A stretch of 64,000 nt of DNA from Qipengyuania atrilutea (GCF_013370205.1 NZ_JABWGV010000006.1:1-64000), one strand, 5' to 3'. Positions 1 through 7,897 are shown, numbered from the stretch's first letter. Made by a program: numbers and translations. Notes: generated from the sequence alone by a model not told the origin.

Positions 1-21
1 CAGCCAAAGGTGGAATGAAAC

Positions 22-46
22 GGGGTCAGGCGCCACACCTGACCCC
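22..46. repeat. Perfect 9-bp inverted repeat (REP-like hairpin)
   Basis: GGGGTCAGG at 22-30 and CCTGACCCC at 38-46 pair perfectly around a 7-nt loop. It lies downstream of the minus-strand genes of the integrated element. Neither side has a clear U-run, so it could be a weak terminator or a REP-type palindrome. Similar GGGGTCAGG palindromes flank REP-associated transposases in other bacteria, but no transposase is visible here. Confidence 0.5.
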
Positions 47-91
47 TATTCATACTTTTCATCGCGTGATAGGTCAGGCACTGGCCTCTCC

Positions 92-316
92 TTACGAACC
101 TAGAGTGTTGAGGTGGGTGGCTAACCGCTGTCGCTCATCCATTGCGATCTGATGCAAGGTGCGAGGGTCTGCGCAATCTATCTCTTCAAGCGGTAACGTC
201 CCGTCTTCTAGAGCGCAGTAAGTGCAGACAGCAGTAAAGCCGGTTTGCTCTTCGTATCTGGCAACGTCCTGTCCGCAGTCCGCGCATGGAACACTGATCG
301 GATGCTCTTTGGCCAT
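92..316 (-). CDS. Small zinc-ribbon-like hypothetical protein
   Basis: A 74-residue protein. I chose the ATG at 316 because GGAGG lies 9 nt upstream; the open frame extends further but without such a site. The sequence shows two Cys-x2-Cys pairs (CADC near residue 10 and CTYC near residue 29), a likely zinc knuckle. The C-terminal half is acidic and then helical (DERQRLATHL). I do not recognise a named family. It lies downstream of the GIY-YIG protein on the same strand inside the integrated element, so the two may be co-transcribed. Function unknown. Confidence 0.6.
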   Translation of the reverse strand: MAKEHPISVPCADCGQDVARYEEQTGFTAVCTYCALEDGTLPLEEIDCADPRTLHQIAMDERQRLATHLNTLGS

Positions 317-437
317 ATCGCGCAACCTCCAAGGCGGTGACGCTGATCGCGCTGAAGCTGCCAAGCTGAGTGCCATTACGCTGCCTTCCTCGGTTGCCAG
401 CCAAGCGCCTCTGCCTGCTTGCGGTGCATTGTGGGGG

Positions 438-938
438 TCATACGATCCTGACCTCAGGCGGATCGGCATACGGGCCAAACATCGCCATCTGTCGCCTCTC
501 GTCGGGTCCGCCACGAATACCGCGGATCACGATCTGCTCCGGCAGGCAGAAATCGCTGATGAACCGCATCATCTTCTGACAATCCTTCCGGCGCTGCGTA
601 GCCTCGATGTGCTTCATTAGCTGCGGGGTTCGCATGAACCATTCCCCGCGCAACCGGCTTTTAGCGAACCGCTCATGCAACTGGCCCTCATCGAATACGC
701 TGCCTTCGCGAGCAGCAAGCGCGACTAAGTGATATGGGCAAGCGGTCTGAAGTCCGCGAAGCCGCTCACTCAATCCGCTAGAGCAGCCCGCGAAGCCGAT
801 CTTGATTGGCCCTTCGTGGCCAGCGCTGACGTAATAGATCGCGCCCTTCGGCTTGTTGCGCTTCTGCTCAGCCAAGCGCTCCATGATGCCTTTAACGGGT
901 GGGCGAGTATCCTCTAATAGTGTAACGTCAGGTTTCAT
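438..938 (-). CDS. GIY-YIG nuclease family protein (Mug113/T5orf172-like)
   Basis: 166 residues. The central part has the arrangement of the Mug113/T5orf172 branch of the GIY-YIG fold: an IYYVSAG strand near residue 35, then IKIGFA, the R-x2-QTACP segment, and a downstream QLHERF...GEWF block containing the expected Glu and Phe/Trp positions. Proteins of this branch are common in phages and genomic islands, where they are assumed to be DNA nucleases, mostly untested. The ATG at 938 has AAGGAG 8 nt upstream. It sits inside the element ending at the tRNA-Val remnant. Family call is good; cleavage activity is inference. Confidence 0.75.
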   Translation of the reverse strand: MKPDVTLLEDTRPPVKGIMERLAEQKRNKPKGAIYYVSAGHEGPIKIGFAGCSSGLSERLRGLQTACPYHLVALAAREGSVFDEGQLHERFAKSRLRGEWFMRTPQLMKHIEATQRRKDCQKMMRFISDFCLPEQIVIRGIRGGPDERRQMAMFGPYADPPEVRIV

Positions 939-1111
939 CGGGCGGCTCCTTCGCTCGTTGAAGGGCGGCTCGGTATGCGATCACCGGGTCGCCCAATTGC
1001 TATGTACCGATGTACACGAGCTGGTAACGAAACGCGAACAAAAACGGCTCAGATTGGGAAAACGCTTGTCCTGGAAGGGGAGCGCCTGACAGTTTGCCGT
1101 GGGTACCCCCT

Positions 1112-1157
1112 GTTTACACCGAGAGGGTCGGCAGTTCGAGCCTGTCATCGCCCACCA
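1112..1157 (+). other. attR: 3' fragment of tRNA-Val (anticodon UAC)
   Basis: The sequence reproduces a tRNA from position 31 to the CCA end: anticodon loop 1113-1119 with TAC at 1115-1117, 3' anticodon stem 1120-1124, variable loop, a T arm with five pairs (1130-1134 with 1142-1146, loop 1135-1141 starting TTCGA), acceptor 3' strand 1147-1153 and ACCA at 1154-1157. Upstream bases do not form a D arm, a 5' acceptor strand or a matching 5' anticodon stem, so this is not a functional tRNA gene. Best read as the duplicated attachment core left by site-specific integration. Confidence 0.8.
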
Positions 1158-1188
1158 GTTTTCGCTTACACGGTCGAGGACGTCAGGC

Positions 1189-1788
1189 CTACCCGGCCAG
1201 CGCCGCGTCGATCGCGCGGCGCGCTTCGGGACCCGTCCACTCGTATCCGCCGACCACGCGCCAGACCTCGCGCCCGCTCGCGTCGTACAGAACCGTCATC
1301 GGTAATACGCCCTCTCCTCCGAGGGCTTCGGGATAGTCGCCGTCAGGATCGAGCCACGGTTCCAGCTTGGCGAAGTCATACTGGTCGAAGAACGGCGCGA
1401 CCACCTCGCCTCCGCGCAAATCCTGACTGACCGTAACGACGCGTAGCCGTCCGTCGTAGGTTTGGGCGAGCCGGTCGAGCATCGGCATCTCCACCACGCA
1501 CGGCGCGCACCACGTCGCCCACAGGTTGACGAGCACCGGTGTACCCTGCAGCGCGCCCGTATTGAGCGTGCTTCCATCAGGCTGCGACAATTCCACCGTC
1601 GGCATCAGCGCACCTGCCTGGCTGCGGTCGATCTCGCCCGAAAGACCCGGGTTCAGGTTTTCCGCGATGTCTGCGGCCAAGTCTGCCTTTTCCTGCGGCA
1701 ATGCGCCCTGTTGTTGCGCGCCCTCGTCCGCCGCCCTATCGCACGCTGCGAGAAGCAGCACCGGCAGCAGGGCGAAACGCGGCGACAT
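1189..1788 (-). CDS. TlpA-like thiol-disulfide oxidoreductase lipoprotein
   Basis: 199 residues. It begins with a lipoprotein signal (lipobox LAAC, acylated Cys16), followed by a linker and a thioredoxin fold with the redox motif WCAPC (Cys94 and Cys97) and a later GVLPMTVL segment containing the cis-proline. Such periplasmic membrane-anchored proteins reduce disulfides, often for cytochrome c maturation or protein repair; the specific partner cannot be told here. The ATG at 1786-1788 overlaps the divergent argH start codon. No strong Shine-Dalgarno is visible. It borders the integrated element directly. Confidence 0.85.
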   Translation of the reverse strand: MSPRFALLPVLLLAACDRAADEGAQQQGALPQEKADLAADIAENLNPGLSGEIDRSQAGALMPTVELSQPDGSTLNTGALQGTPVLVNLWATWCAPCVVEMPMLDRLAQTYDGRLRVVTVSQDLRGGEVVAPFFDQYDFAKLEPWLDPDGDYPEALGGEGVLPMTVLYDASGREVWRVVGGYEWTGPEARRAIDAALAG

Positions 1789-3205
1789 GAGCGAGCGGAA
1801 AGTGAACGGCAAGGACGGCTCCAACCAGATGTGGGGTGGGCGCTTCGCCGCGGGGCCAAGCGCCATCATGCGCGAGATAAACGCCTCCATACCCTTCGAC
1901 AAGGCGCTGTGGCGGCAGGACATCGCGGCTTCGAAAGCCCATGTAGCGATGCTCGCCGCGCAGACAATCGTTTCGCCCGAAGATGCGAAGATGATCGCGG
2001 ACGGTCTCGACCGGGTGGCGGCGGAATACGAAGCCGACGGCGTGCCGGAGGACTGGGATCTCGAAGACATTCACATGACGGTGGAGGCGCGGCTGACCGA
2101 GTTGATCGGACCCGCTGCAGGACGCCTCCACACGGCGCGCAGCCGGAACGACCAGGTGGCGACCGATTTCCGGCTCTGGGTGCGCGAAGCAATGGTACGG
2201 GCGGAGGCCGGTCTGCTCTCGCTTCAACGCGCACTGGTAACGCGGGCGCATGAGAACGTCGATGCGATCATGCCTGGTTTCACCCATTTGCAGACCGCGC
2301 AGCCGGTAACGCTCGGCCATCACCTCATGGCCTATTACGAGATGACGAAGCGCGACATCTCGCGCTTTTCCGATGCACGGAAGCGAACGGACGAATGTCC
2401 GCTGGGCAGCGCGGCGCTGGCCGGAACCGGCTTTCCCATCGACCGGCAGGCTACGGCGGAAGCGCTTGGATTCGCCGCGCCGACCCGCAACAGCCTCGAT
2501 GCCGTATCGGACCGTGACTTTGCGCTCGATTACCTGATGACGGCGAGCCAGTGCGCGCTGCACCTTTCACGGCTGGCGGAGGAGATGATCATCTGGGCGA
2601 GCCAGCCCTTCGGCTTCGTCAAGATGCCCGATACGCTGTCCACCGGCAGTTCGATCATGCCGCAGAAGAAGAATCCCGACGCTGCCGAACTGGTGCGGGG
2701 TCACGCGGGCCGGATCATCGGCTGCGCGACGGCTCTGATGGTGACGATGAAGGGTCTGCCGCTCGCCTATTCGAAGGACATGCAGGACGACAAGCCGCCG
2801 GTGTTCGAGGCTGCGGGCCTGCTCGACCTCGCGATTGCAGCGATGACCGGCATGGTCGCGGACAGCACCTTCGATACTGCACGGATGCGGCAGGCGGCAG
2901 AACTTGGCTATGCGACCGCAACGGACCTCGCCGACTGGCTGGTGCGCGAAGCGGATATTCCCTTCCGCGAGGCACATCATATTACCGGAGCTGCGGTGAA
3001 GCTGGCGGAGCGCGAGGGCAAGGCCCTCGACGCGCTGACGCTAGAGCAGCTGCAAGCGATCGACGAGCGGATCGACGAGCGGGTGTTTGCTGCCCTGTCG
3101 GTCGACGCGTCCGCCCATTCGCGAAGCTCCTATGGCGGGACGGCGCCGCAGCAGGTAAGAGCGCGCGTTGCCGAAGCGGCGAAGGAAGTGGATCTCGAAC
3201 TGTGA
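1787..3205 (+). CDS. argH: Argininosuccinate lyase
   Basis: 472 residues. Catalyses the last step of arginine synthesis, splitting argininosuccinate into arginine and fumarate in the cytoplasm. The family start MWGGRF appears at residue 15, HTARSRNDQ supplies substrate contacts, and the fumarase/aspartase signature [11 protein letters not shown] lies near residue 286 with the catalytic serine in its mobile loop. Length fits the family. The start is placed at 1787, giving the short N-terminal extension common in this group. Its stop overlaps the GTG start of the next lipoprotein gene (GTGA), so the two are probably co-translated, with lysA following. Confidence 0.97.
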   Translation: MSERKVNGKDGSNQMWGGRFAAGPSAIMREINASIPFDKALWRQDIAASKAHVAMLAAQTIVSPEDAKMIADGLDRVAAEYEADGVPEDWDLEDIHMTVEARLTELIGPAAGRLHTARSRNDQVATDFRLWVREAMVRAEAGLLSLQRALVTRAHENVDAIMPGFTHLQTAQPVTLGHHLMAYYEMTKRDISRFSDARKRTDECPLGSAALAGTGFPIDRQATAEALGFAAPTRNSLDAVSDRDFALDYLMTASQCALHLSRLAEEMIIWASQPFGFVKMPDTLSTGSSIMPQKKNPDAAELVRGHAGRIIGCATALMVTMKGLPLAYSKDMQDDKPPVFEAAGLLDLAIAAMTGMVADSTFDTARMRQAAELGYATATDLADWLVREADIPFREAHHITGAAVKLAEREGKALDALTLEQLQAIDERIDERVFAALSVDASAHSRSSYGGTAPQQVRARVAEAAKEVDLEL

Positions 3206-3462
3206 ACTTGCGCCTGACTGTACATGCGAAGACCGCCGCGGCGTGTGCTGCGCTGTTCGTGCTATCCGCCTGCGCCTCCAAGACGCCGCTGGAGCCCGAA
3301 CCCGGCGAGACGCTGCCTCCGCCCGCCTACGGGTCGACGACACCGAGCGATGCGGAAGAACTGCTGGAACTGCCTCCGCAGGCCGCGCCGGAGCGAAGCG
3401 TGGAACTGCGCCGTCGCTCTGAAGAACGCGAAGACGACCCCTTCGACCTGCCGCCGGAATGA
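3202..3462 (+). CDS. Small LptM/YifL-type lipoprotein
   Basis: 86 residues from a GTG start overlapping the argH stop. The N-terminus is a lipoprotein signal ending in LSAC (Cys24), followed by [10 protein letters not shown], which resembles the CGxKGPLxxP signature of LptM/YifL lipoproteins. The remainder is acidic and proline-rich and probably disordered. Its position between argH and lysA matches the usual site of this small lipoprotein in proteobacteria. In E. coli LptM helps mature the LPS translocon LptD/E; that role is only inferred here because the sequence beyond the signature is divergent. Confidence 0.7.
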   Translation: MNLRLTVHAKTAAACAALFVLSACASKTPLEPEPGETLPPPAYGSTTPSDAEELLELPPQAAPERSVELRRRSEEREDDPFDLPPE

Positions 3463-3493
3463 TAATGCGCCGCCTCGCGGCAACGGATAGCTG

Positions 3494-4756
3494 ATGGACC
3501 ATTTTCACCTGAAAAACGGCGAACTGCACGCCGAAGACGTGCCGCTGGCGCGGATCGCGGACGAGGTCGGCACGCCCGTCTACGTCTATTCGCGCGCCAC
3601 GCTGGAACGGCACGCGCAGGTCTTCAGCGAGGCGCTGAGCGGTCTTGACGACCCGCTGATCGCGTTCGCCGTCAAGTCGAACCCCAATCTCGCCGTATTG
3701 CGCGTCCTGCAGCAGCAGGGGTTCGGCGCGGACGTGGTTTCGGGCGGGGAACTGAAGCGCGCGCTCGCCGCCGGTTTTGCGCCGGAGAAGATCGTCTTTT
3801 CGGGTGTCGGGAAAACCGATGCGGAACTGGCGCTCGGGCTCGACGAAGGCATCGGCCAGTTCAACATCGAATCGAGCGAGGAAGGCCGCGAGCTGGCCGA
3901 GCTGGCCCGATCGCGCGGGACGCGCGCACCGGCCGTGCTGCGCATCAACCCGGACGTCGATGCGAAGACGCACGCAAAAATCTCGACCGGAAAGGCGGAA
4001 AACAAGTTCGGCATTCCGCTTATCCGCGCGCGTGAAACCTACCGCGAGCTTGCGGGTCTGGACGGGCTCGACCTGCGGGGCGTTGCGATCCATATCGGCA
4101 GTCAGCTGCTCGATCTGGAGCCGCTTGAAAGTGCTTTCGCCAAGGTCGGCAAGCTGGTCGCGGACCTGCGCAGTGACGGCCACACCATCACCCACGTCGA
4201 TCTCGGCGGAGGTCTCGGCGTGCCTTACAAGGCAGGCATGACGCCGCCCAGCCCGGCGGAATACGGCGCGCTGGTCGAGCGCGTGACGGCGGACTGGAAC
4301 GTGAAGCTCGCATTCGAGCCGGGGCGGGTCATTGCCGGCAATGCGGGCGTTCTGCTCACCCGCGTCATCCGGGTGAAGCGCGGCGGCAACGGCCCGCCCT
4401 TCGTCATCGTTGATGCAGCGATGAACGATCTCGCCCGCCCCGCCCTCTACGGCGCCTGGCACGATTTTGACGCGGTCGCGCCCGATGGACAGCGGATGAC
4501 CGCAAACATCGTCGGCCCGATCTGCGAAACCGGCGACACCTTCGCCACCGACCGCGAATGCGATGCGCTAGCCTCTGGCGATCTGGCCGTCTTCCGCACT
4601 GCGGGGGCTTACGGCGCGACCATGGCGTCGAGCTACAATTCGCGCGGGTTCGTGGCCGAAGTGCTGGTCGACGGCGATCGCTTCGCCGTCGTCGCCGACC
4701 GGATCGAGGCGAGTGCTATCATGGACGCGGAACGCGTGCCCGAATGGCTGGCCTAG
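3494..4756 (+). CDS. lysA: Diaminopimelate decarboxylase
   Basis: 420 residues. A PLP enzyme that decarboxylates meso-diaminopimelate to lysine, the last step of lysine synthesis. The PLP lysine is in AFAVKSNPN (Lys61), the phosphate-binding glycine run is HVDLGGGLG, and the substrate cysteine lies in CETGDTFA around residue 347. Length and both the barrel and C-terminal beta domain fit a full enzyme. It is 31 nt downstream of the small lipoprotein and 13 nt upstream of the siroheme protein, so all four plus-strand genes from argH onward are likely one operon. Confidence 0.97.
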   Translation: MDHFHLKNGELHAEDVPLARIADEVGTPVYVYSRATLERHAQVFSEALSGLDDPLIAFAVKSNPNLAVLRVLQQQGFGADVVSGGELKRALAAGFAPEKIVFSGVGKTDAELALGLDEGIGQFNIESSEEGRELAELARSRGTRAPAVLRINPDVDAKTHAKISTGKAENKFGIPLIRARETYRELAGLDGLDLRGVAIHIGSQLLDLEPLESAFAKVGKLVADLRSDGHTITHVDLGGGLGVPYKAGMTPPSPAEYGALVERVTADWNVKLAFEPGRVIAGNAGVLLTRVIRVKRGGNGPPFVIVDAAMNDLARPALYGAWHDFDAVAPDGQRMTANIVGPICETGDTFATDRECDALASGDLAVFRTAGAYGATMASSYNSRGFVAEVLVDGDRFAVVADRIEASAIMDAERVPEWLA

Positions 4757-4769
4757 GCACGTTGACAGC

Positions 4770-5552
4770 ATGATCCATTCGCTGCCCCTCTTCCACCGGA
4801 TCGACGGCGCGAAAGTCGTGGTAGTGGGCGAAGGCGCGATGGGCGAGGCGAAGGCGCGGCTGGTACGGCGCGCGGGCGGGATCCCGGTGAGCGAGGCCGA
4901 AGCGCATCACGCGCGGCTCGCCTTCGTGGCGCTCGACGACGAGCGGCAGGCGAAGGCCGCGGCGCTGCGGCTGAAGCGCGCCGGTCTGCTCGTCAACGTC
5001 GCCGACCGTCCGGAGCTTTGCGACTTCACGACACCGAGCATTCTCGAGCGTAGTCCGGTGCTGATCGCGGTCTCCACCGGCGGCGCATCGGCGGGTCTCG
5101 CCAAGCATCTGAGGTTGCGCCTGGAGCGGATCATCCCGCAGAGCCTCGGCACACTCGCCACCGCTCTATCCGACGCTCGCGAGAAACTGCGCGCACGTTA
5201 CCCGGCACCGGACGACCGGCGGCGCATGTTAGACGGTGCGCTGGCCGAAGGCGGCGCACTCGACATCATGCGCGAAGGCTCGCACGAGGCTGTCGATGGC
5301 TGGCTTGCGGACGATGCCGCCATCGCGGGCAGTGAAACGCATACTATCAATCTTCGCAGCGACGATCCGGAAGACCTGACACTGCGCGAGGCGCGGCTGC
5401 TCGGCGAGGCTGACGTAATCATCCACGATCCGAATGTCCCGGAGGCGATCCTGAGCCGCGCGCGCGCCGATGCCGAACGCTTCCTCGTTGGCGGCGAGGA
5501 TACACCGGCTCCGGGCGGCGGATTGACCGTCCGGCTCTGCACGCAAGTTTGA
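4770..5552 (+). CDS. Siroheme synthase N-terminal-like protein (precorrin-2 dehydrogenase/ferrochelatase)
   Basis: 260 residues. It opens with LPLFHRIDG and a Rossmann nucleotide site (VVVVGEGAMGEAKARL), followed by the STGGASAGLAKHLR segment typical of the Met8p/CysG-N family, which oxidises precorrin-2 and inserts iron to give siroheme. The C-terminal ~70 residues look like the start of a tetrapyrrole methylase-type fold (ADVIIHDPNVPEAIL) but are too short to be a CysG methylase domain. A separate methyltransferase (28665) and sulfite reductase (29713) lie elsewhere in the window, so the enzyme likely completes siroheme for CysI. The start at 4770 matches the family N-terminus. Confidence 0.8.
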   Translation: MIHSLPLFHRIDGAKVVVVGEGAMGEAKARLVRRAGGIPVSEAEAHHARLAFVALDDERQAKAAALRLKRAGLLVNVADRPELCDFTTPSILERSPVLIAVSTGGASAGLAKHLRLRLERIIPQSLGTLATALSDAREKLRARYPAPDDRRRMLDGALAEGGALDIMREGSHEAVDGWLADDAAIAGSETHTINLRSDDPEDLTLREARLLGEADVIIHDPNVPEAILSRARADAERFLVGGEDTPAPGGGLTVRLCTQV

Positions 5553-5555
5553 TCG

Positions 5556-5999
5556 TCAGAACATGTCGCGGCGGCTGCCTTCGGGCGCGGCGAAGTAATC
5601 TGCAATCCCCTCCCTACTCCGGCGCGTAAGTCTTAGCATCGCGCGGCGGCGATCCGTCCCGTCCGCCGCTCGCACGATCAGTCCCCTTTCTTCGAGCAGA
5701 CCGATCTTTCGCAGAGCAGTCGTGACCGGAACGCCCGATGCGATGCACAGCGACGACACCGAAATTCGCCGGCCTTCCGCTTCGCTTAAAGCAAGTTCGA
5801 GCAGCATGTCCCACGCCGGATCGCCGAACACGTCCGCCCCGAACAGATCGCTGCGGGCTTTCCGCTTGCCGATGAGCCGGCGCAGGACGGAAGCCGACGG
5901 CAGCGGCCCTGCCTTGGGCGTCCCGCTGACATTAGCGGCAAATGCCCGGGCGTGGTTGCGGATCGCAGCGGAGCCGGTCTGCATCGCGGAGGCGATCAT
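5556..5999 (-). CDS. Winged-helix (MarR-like) DNA-binding protein, C-terminal half of a split regulator
   Basis: 147 residues from an ATG at 5999 that overlaps the stop of the upstream ORF (ATGA). The segment DPAWDMLLELALSEAEGRRI, then SVSSLCIASGVPVTTALRKI and DGTDRRRAMLRLT, is a winged-helix domain of the MarR-like type found at the C-terminus of a roughly 280-residue regulator common in sphingomonads. The open frame runs back to 6140 without a stop, so the real junction with the upstream ORF may lie in the overlap. Probably binds DNA; target and ligand unknown. See the entry at 5996. Confidence 0.7.
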   Translation of the reverse strand: MIASAMQTGSAAIRNHARAFAANVSGTPKAGPLPSASVLRRLIGKRKARSDLFGADVFGDPAWDMLLELALSEAEGRRISVSSLCIASGVPVTTALRKIGLLEERGLIVRAADGTDRRRAMLRLTRRSREGIADYFAAPEGSRRDMF

Positions 6000-6448
6000 C
6001 GAGCGCACCCGTTCTGCCGGATTTCCGCGCGTATCTGACCAAGGCGGAACATCCGCTCCCACCGGCTTGGCCGCGCCAGCACTTCGGTCGTCAAGCCGTG
6101 TAGCGCGGCGCGAAGCACTACGATGGCGGCCGGCTCGCAAACGACGTACAGACGCTTCCCGGTATCCGCAGCGAACCGGTCGATCTCGGTCAACCGCCTT
6201 GTCAGCATCGCCGTTAGTTCTCCAACCCGGACAACGACGATTTCGCCCAGCGCATCGAACGACGGCCGGCTCAACAGTGCCGAGACAGCCTCGTTATGAA
6301 GAAGGCGAAGCCCGCTTCTTTCGCAATCCTTCACGAGCTTGTCGCGGTAGGCATAATCGTCAGCAAATAGTGAAAGCGTCGCTTCGCGCAGTTCCGGCCG
6401 GTAAGGTTTGACCGAAGCAATCGCCAGATCGATTTTCTGGTACAGCAT
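5996..6448 (-). CDS. N-terminal half of a split MarR-like regulator
   Basis: 150 residues. The sequence (SLFADDYAYRDKLVKD, then DALGEIVVVRVGELTAM and ETDRF-like helices ending RMFRLGQIRAEI) resembles from memory the N-terminal receiver-like domain of sphingomonad proteins whose C-terminus is the winged helix encoded by the next ORF. Here the two halves are in different frames joined by ATGA, which is either natural fission with coupled translation or a frameshift. The ATG at 6448 has AGGGGA 6 nt upstream. Its promoter carries an unusual operator array (6472-6508). Function is presumed regulatory; the homology claim needs a search. Confidence 0.6.
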   Translation of the reverse strand: MLYQKIDLAIASVKPYRPELREATLSLFADDYAYRDKLVKDCERSGLRLLHNEAVSALLSRPSFDALGEIVVVRVGELTAMLTRRLTEIDRFAADTGKRLYVVCEPAAIVVLRAALHGLTTEVLARPSRWERMFRLGQIRAEIRQNGCAR

Positions 6449-6454
6449 AAGTGT

Positions 6455-6480
6455 CCCCTGTTTGCTCCTGTGAACAGGGG
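6455..6480. promoter_or_regulatory. 8-bp inverted repeat over the regulator leader
   Basis: CCCCTGTT (6455-6462) and AACAGGGG (6473-6480) form a perfect inverted repeat with a 10-nt spacer, centred about 20 nt upstream of the ATG at 6448. It overlaps the first tetramer of the LexA-like box and includes the ribosome binding site (AGGGGA on the minus strand). It could be a protein operator (autoregulation) or an mRNA hairpin that hides the ribosome binding site. Confidence 0.55.
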
Positions 6481-6508
6481 TAGAACAAAAAAGGTTCGGC
6501 GCAAGAAC
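6472..6508 (-). promoter_or_regulatory. Four-tetramer operator array with LexA-like box (GTTC-N7-GTTC)
   Basis: On the minus strand the leader reads GTTC-N7-GAAC-N7-GTTC-N7-GTTC, with tetramers at 6505-6508, 6494-6497, 6483-6486 and 6472-6475, an exact 11-bp period. The proximal pair (6472-6486) matches the alphaproteobacterial LexA consensus GTTC-N7-GTTC, including the T after the first and before the second GTTC. The array lies just downstream of the predicted -10, a repressor position. A bare GTTC-N7-GTTC match is expected about twice by chance in 64 kb, so location and periodicity are the real evidence. Confidence 0.55.
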
Positions 6509-6509
6509 A

Positions 6510-6538
6510 AATATAGTCCGCCGGAATGGCGGTATTAA
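6510..6538 (-). promoter_or_regulatory. Predicted promoter of the split regulator
   Basis: On the minus strand TTAATA (6533-6538) and TATATT (6510-6515) are separated by 17 bp, good matches to -35 and -10 boxes. A start near 6503 would give a leader of about 55 nt carrying the tetramer array. The spacer contains a small CCGCC/GGCGG inverted repeat (6518-6532). Confidence 0.5.
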
Positions 6539-6555
6539 CCACTTCTATAAACTAC

Positions 6556-6577
6556 CGGCGTCAGTCGAAAGACGCCG
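6556..6577 (-). terminator. Possible purA terminator hairpin
   Basis: CGGCGTC (6556-6562) pairs with GACGCCG (6571-6577) around an 8-nt loop, about 30 nt beyond the purA stop on the minus strand. There is no clean U-run after the stem, so this is a weak candidate. Confidence 0.35.
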
Positions 6578-6607
6578 AGCGCGCGTTGACGCGATTACTT
6601 TGGTTAA

Positions 6608-7897
6608 TCAGTCCTCGAACGGATCGCGAACAAGAATGGTATCTTCACGTTCCGGGCTAGTCGAAACGAGCGCGACCGGCGTTTCGATCAGTTCCTGTAT
6701 ACGCTGAATGTACTTGATCGCCTGCGCAGGCAGATCCGCCCAGCTTCGCGCACCGGCGGTGGTGCCCTGCCAGCCATCCATTTCCTCGTAGATCGGTTCG
6801 CACGCCGCCTGCTCCGCCGCGTGGCTCGGCAGATAGTCGTAAACCTTTCCGTTGAGGCGGTAGCCGGTGCAGATCTTCACCTTTTCGAAGCCGTCGAGCA
6901 CGTCGATCTTTGTGAGTGCAATACCGGTCACCCCGGAGATTGCGCAGGTCTGCCGCACCAGGACCGCGTCGAACCAGCCGACCCGCCGCTTGCGCCCCGT
7001 GACGACACCGAATTCGTGGCCGCGCTCGCCCAGCGTCTGGCCGATCTCGTCCTCGAGTTCGGTCGGGAAAGGACCGGAGCCGACGCGGGTTGTATAAGCC
7101 TTCACGATACCGAGCACGAAGCCGGTCGCATTCGGACCGAGGCCGCTGCCGGAGGCCGCGCTGCCGCTGACCGTGTTGGAGCTCGTGACGAAGGGATAGG
7201 TGCCGTGATCGACGTCGAGCAGGACGCCCTGCGCTCCTTCGAACAGCACTTTCGCTCCGGCCTTGCGTACCTTCTTCAGCCGCTTCCACACGGGCTGCGC
7301 ATATTTGAGGACGAAGGGCGCAATTTCGCGGAGCTCGGCAAGCAGGGCCTCGCGGTCCACGGGTTCCTGCTCGAAGCCGGCGCGCAGTGCATCGTGATGT
7401 GCGCAGAGCCGGTCGAGCTGCGGTTCGAGCGCATCGAGATGTGCCAGATCGCAAACGCGGATCGCGCGGCGGCCCACCTTGTCCTCGTATGCGGGGCCGA
7501 TGCCGCGCCCGGTCGTGCCGATCTTGCCGCTGCCTGCCGCCGCTTCGCGCAGCCCGTCGAGGTCGCGGTGGAGCGGGAGGATTAGGGGGCAATTGTCCGC
7601 CACGGCGAGGTTGTCGTCGGTAATCGTGACGCCCTGCCCTTCGAGCTTCTCGACCTCGGCCTTCAGCGCCCACGGATCGAGCACGACGCCGTTACCGATG
7701 ATCGACAGCGTGCCGGTCACGATGCCGGACGGCACGAGGCTGATCTTGTAGGTCGTTCCGTCCACCACCAGTGTATGCCCGGCGTTATGTCCGCCCTGGA
7801 AGCGCACCACGGCGTCGGCGCGGCTGGCGAGCCAGTCGACGATCTTGCCCTTTCCTTCATCGCCCCATTGGGCACCGATGACGGTCACATTGGCCAT
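6608..7897 (-). CDS. purA: Adenylosuccinate synthetase
   Basis: 429 residues. Joins IMP and aspartate using GTP, the first committed step to AMP. The N-terminus [20 protein letters not shown] holds the GTP-binding loop with catalytic Asp/Lys, followed by GGHNAGHT with the catalytic His; [17 protein letters not shown] and the [14 protein letters not shown] guanine-binding segment are present. Length matches the family. The ATG at 7897 is preceded by GGAAAG. It stands alone on the minus strand, divergent from trhO; in many alphaproteobacteria purA follows serC-serA-hisZ, and here three plus-strand genes separate them. Confidence 0.97.
   Translation of the reverse strand: MANVTVIGAQWGDEGKGKIVDWLASRADAVVRFQGGHNAGHTLVVDGTTYKISLVPSGIVTGTLSIIGNGVVLDPWALKAEVEKLEGQGVTITDDNLAVADNCPLILPLHRDLDGLREAAAGSGKIGTTGRGIGPAYEDKVGRRAIRVCDLAHLDALEPQLDRLCAHHDALRAGFEQEPVDREALLAELREIAPFVLKYAQPVWKRLKKVRKAGAKVLFEGAQGVLLDVDHGTYPFVTSSNTVSGSAASGSGLGPNATGFVLGIVKAYTTRVGSGPFPTELEDEIGQTLGERGHEFGVVTGRKRRVGWFDAVLVRQTCAISGVTGIALTKIDVLDGFEKVKICTGYRLNGKVYDYLPSHAAEQAACEPIYEEMDGWQGTTAGARSWADLPAQAIKYIQRIQELIETPVALVSTSPEREDTILVRDPFED

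Larger units (their letters stand above)
1..1157. mobile_element. Right end of an element integrated in tRNA-Val
   Basis: The segment ends at 1157 in a 3' fragment of a tRNA-Val gene with no 5' half next to it, the usual scar of a tyrosine-integrase element inserted into a tRNA 3' end. Its genes (a GIY-YIG protein and a small zinc-ribbon protein) are accessory in type, unlike the conserved housekeeping genes that start at 1189. The fragment reads rightward, so the intact tRNA-Val gene, and typically the integrase, should lie left of the window. The stretch 939-1111 between the cargo and the fragment shows no gene. The extent is inferred: only the right boundary is visible. Confidence 0.55.

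Noticed and set aside
222-620. Plus-strand open frame across the island genes
   Set aside because: It mirrors the two minus-strand genes, which have ribosome binding sites and recognisable motifs.
1080-1157. A complete tRNA-Val gene
   Set aside because: The 5' acceptor strand, D arm and 5' anticodon stem are absent; only the 3' fragment is real.
1462-2253. Long plus-strand frame overlapping tlpA-like and argH
   Set aside because: Arg-rich translation typical of a shadow frame in high-GC DNA; the two real genes explain the region.
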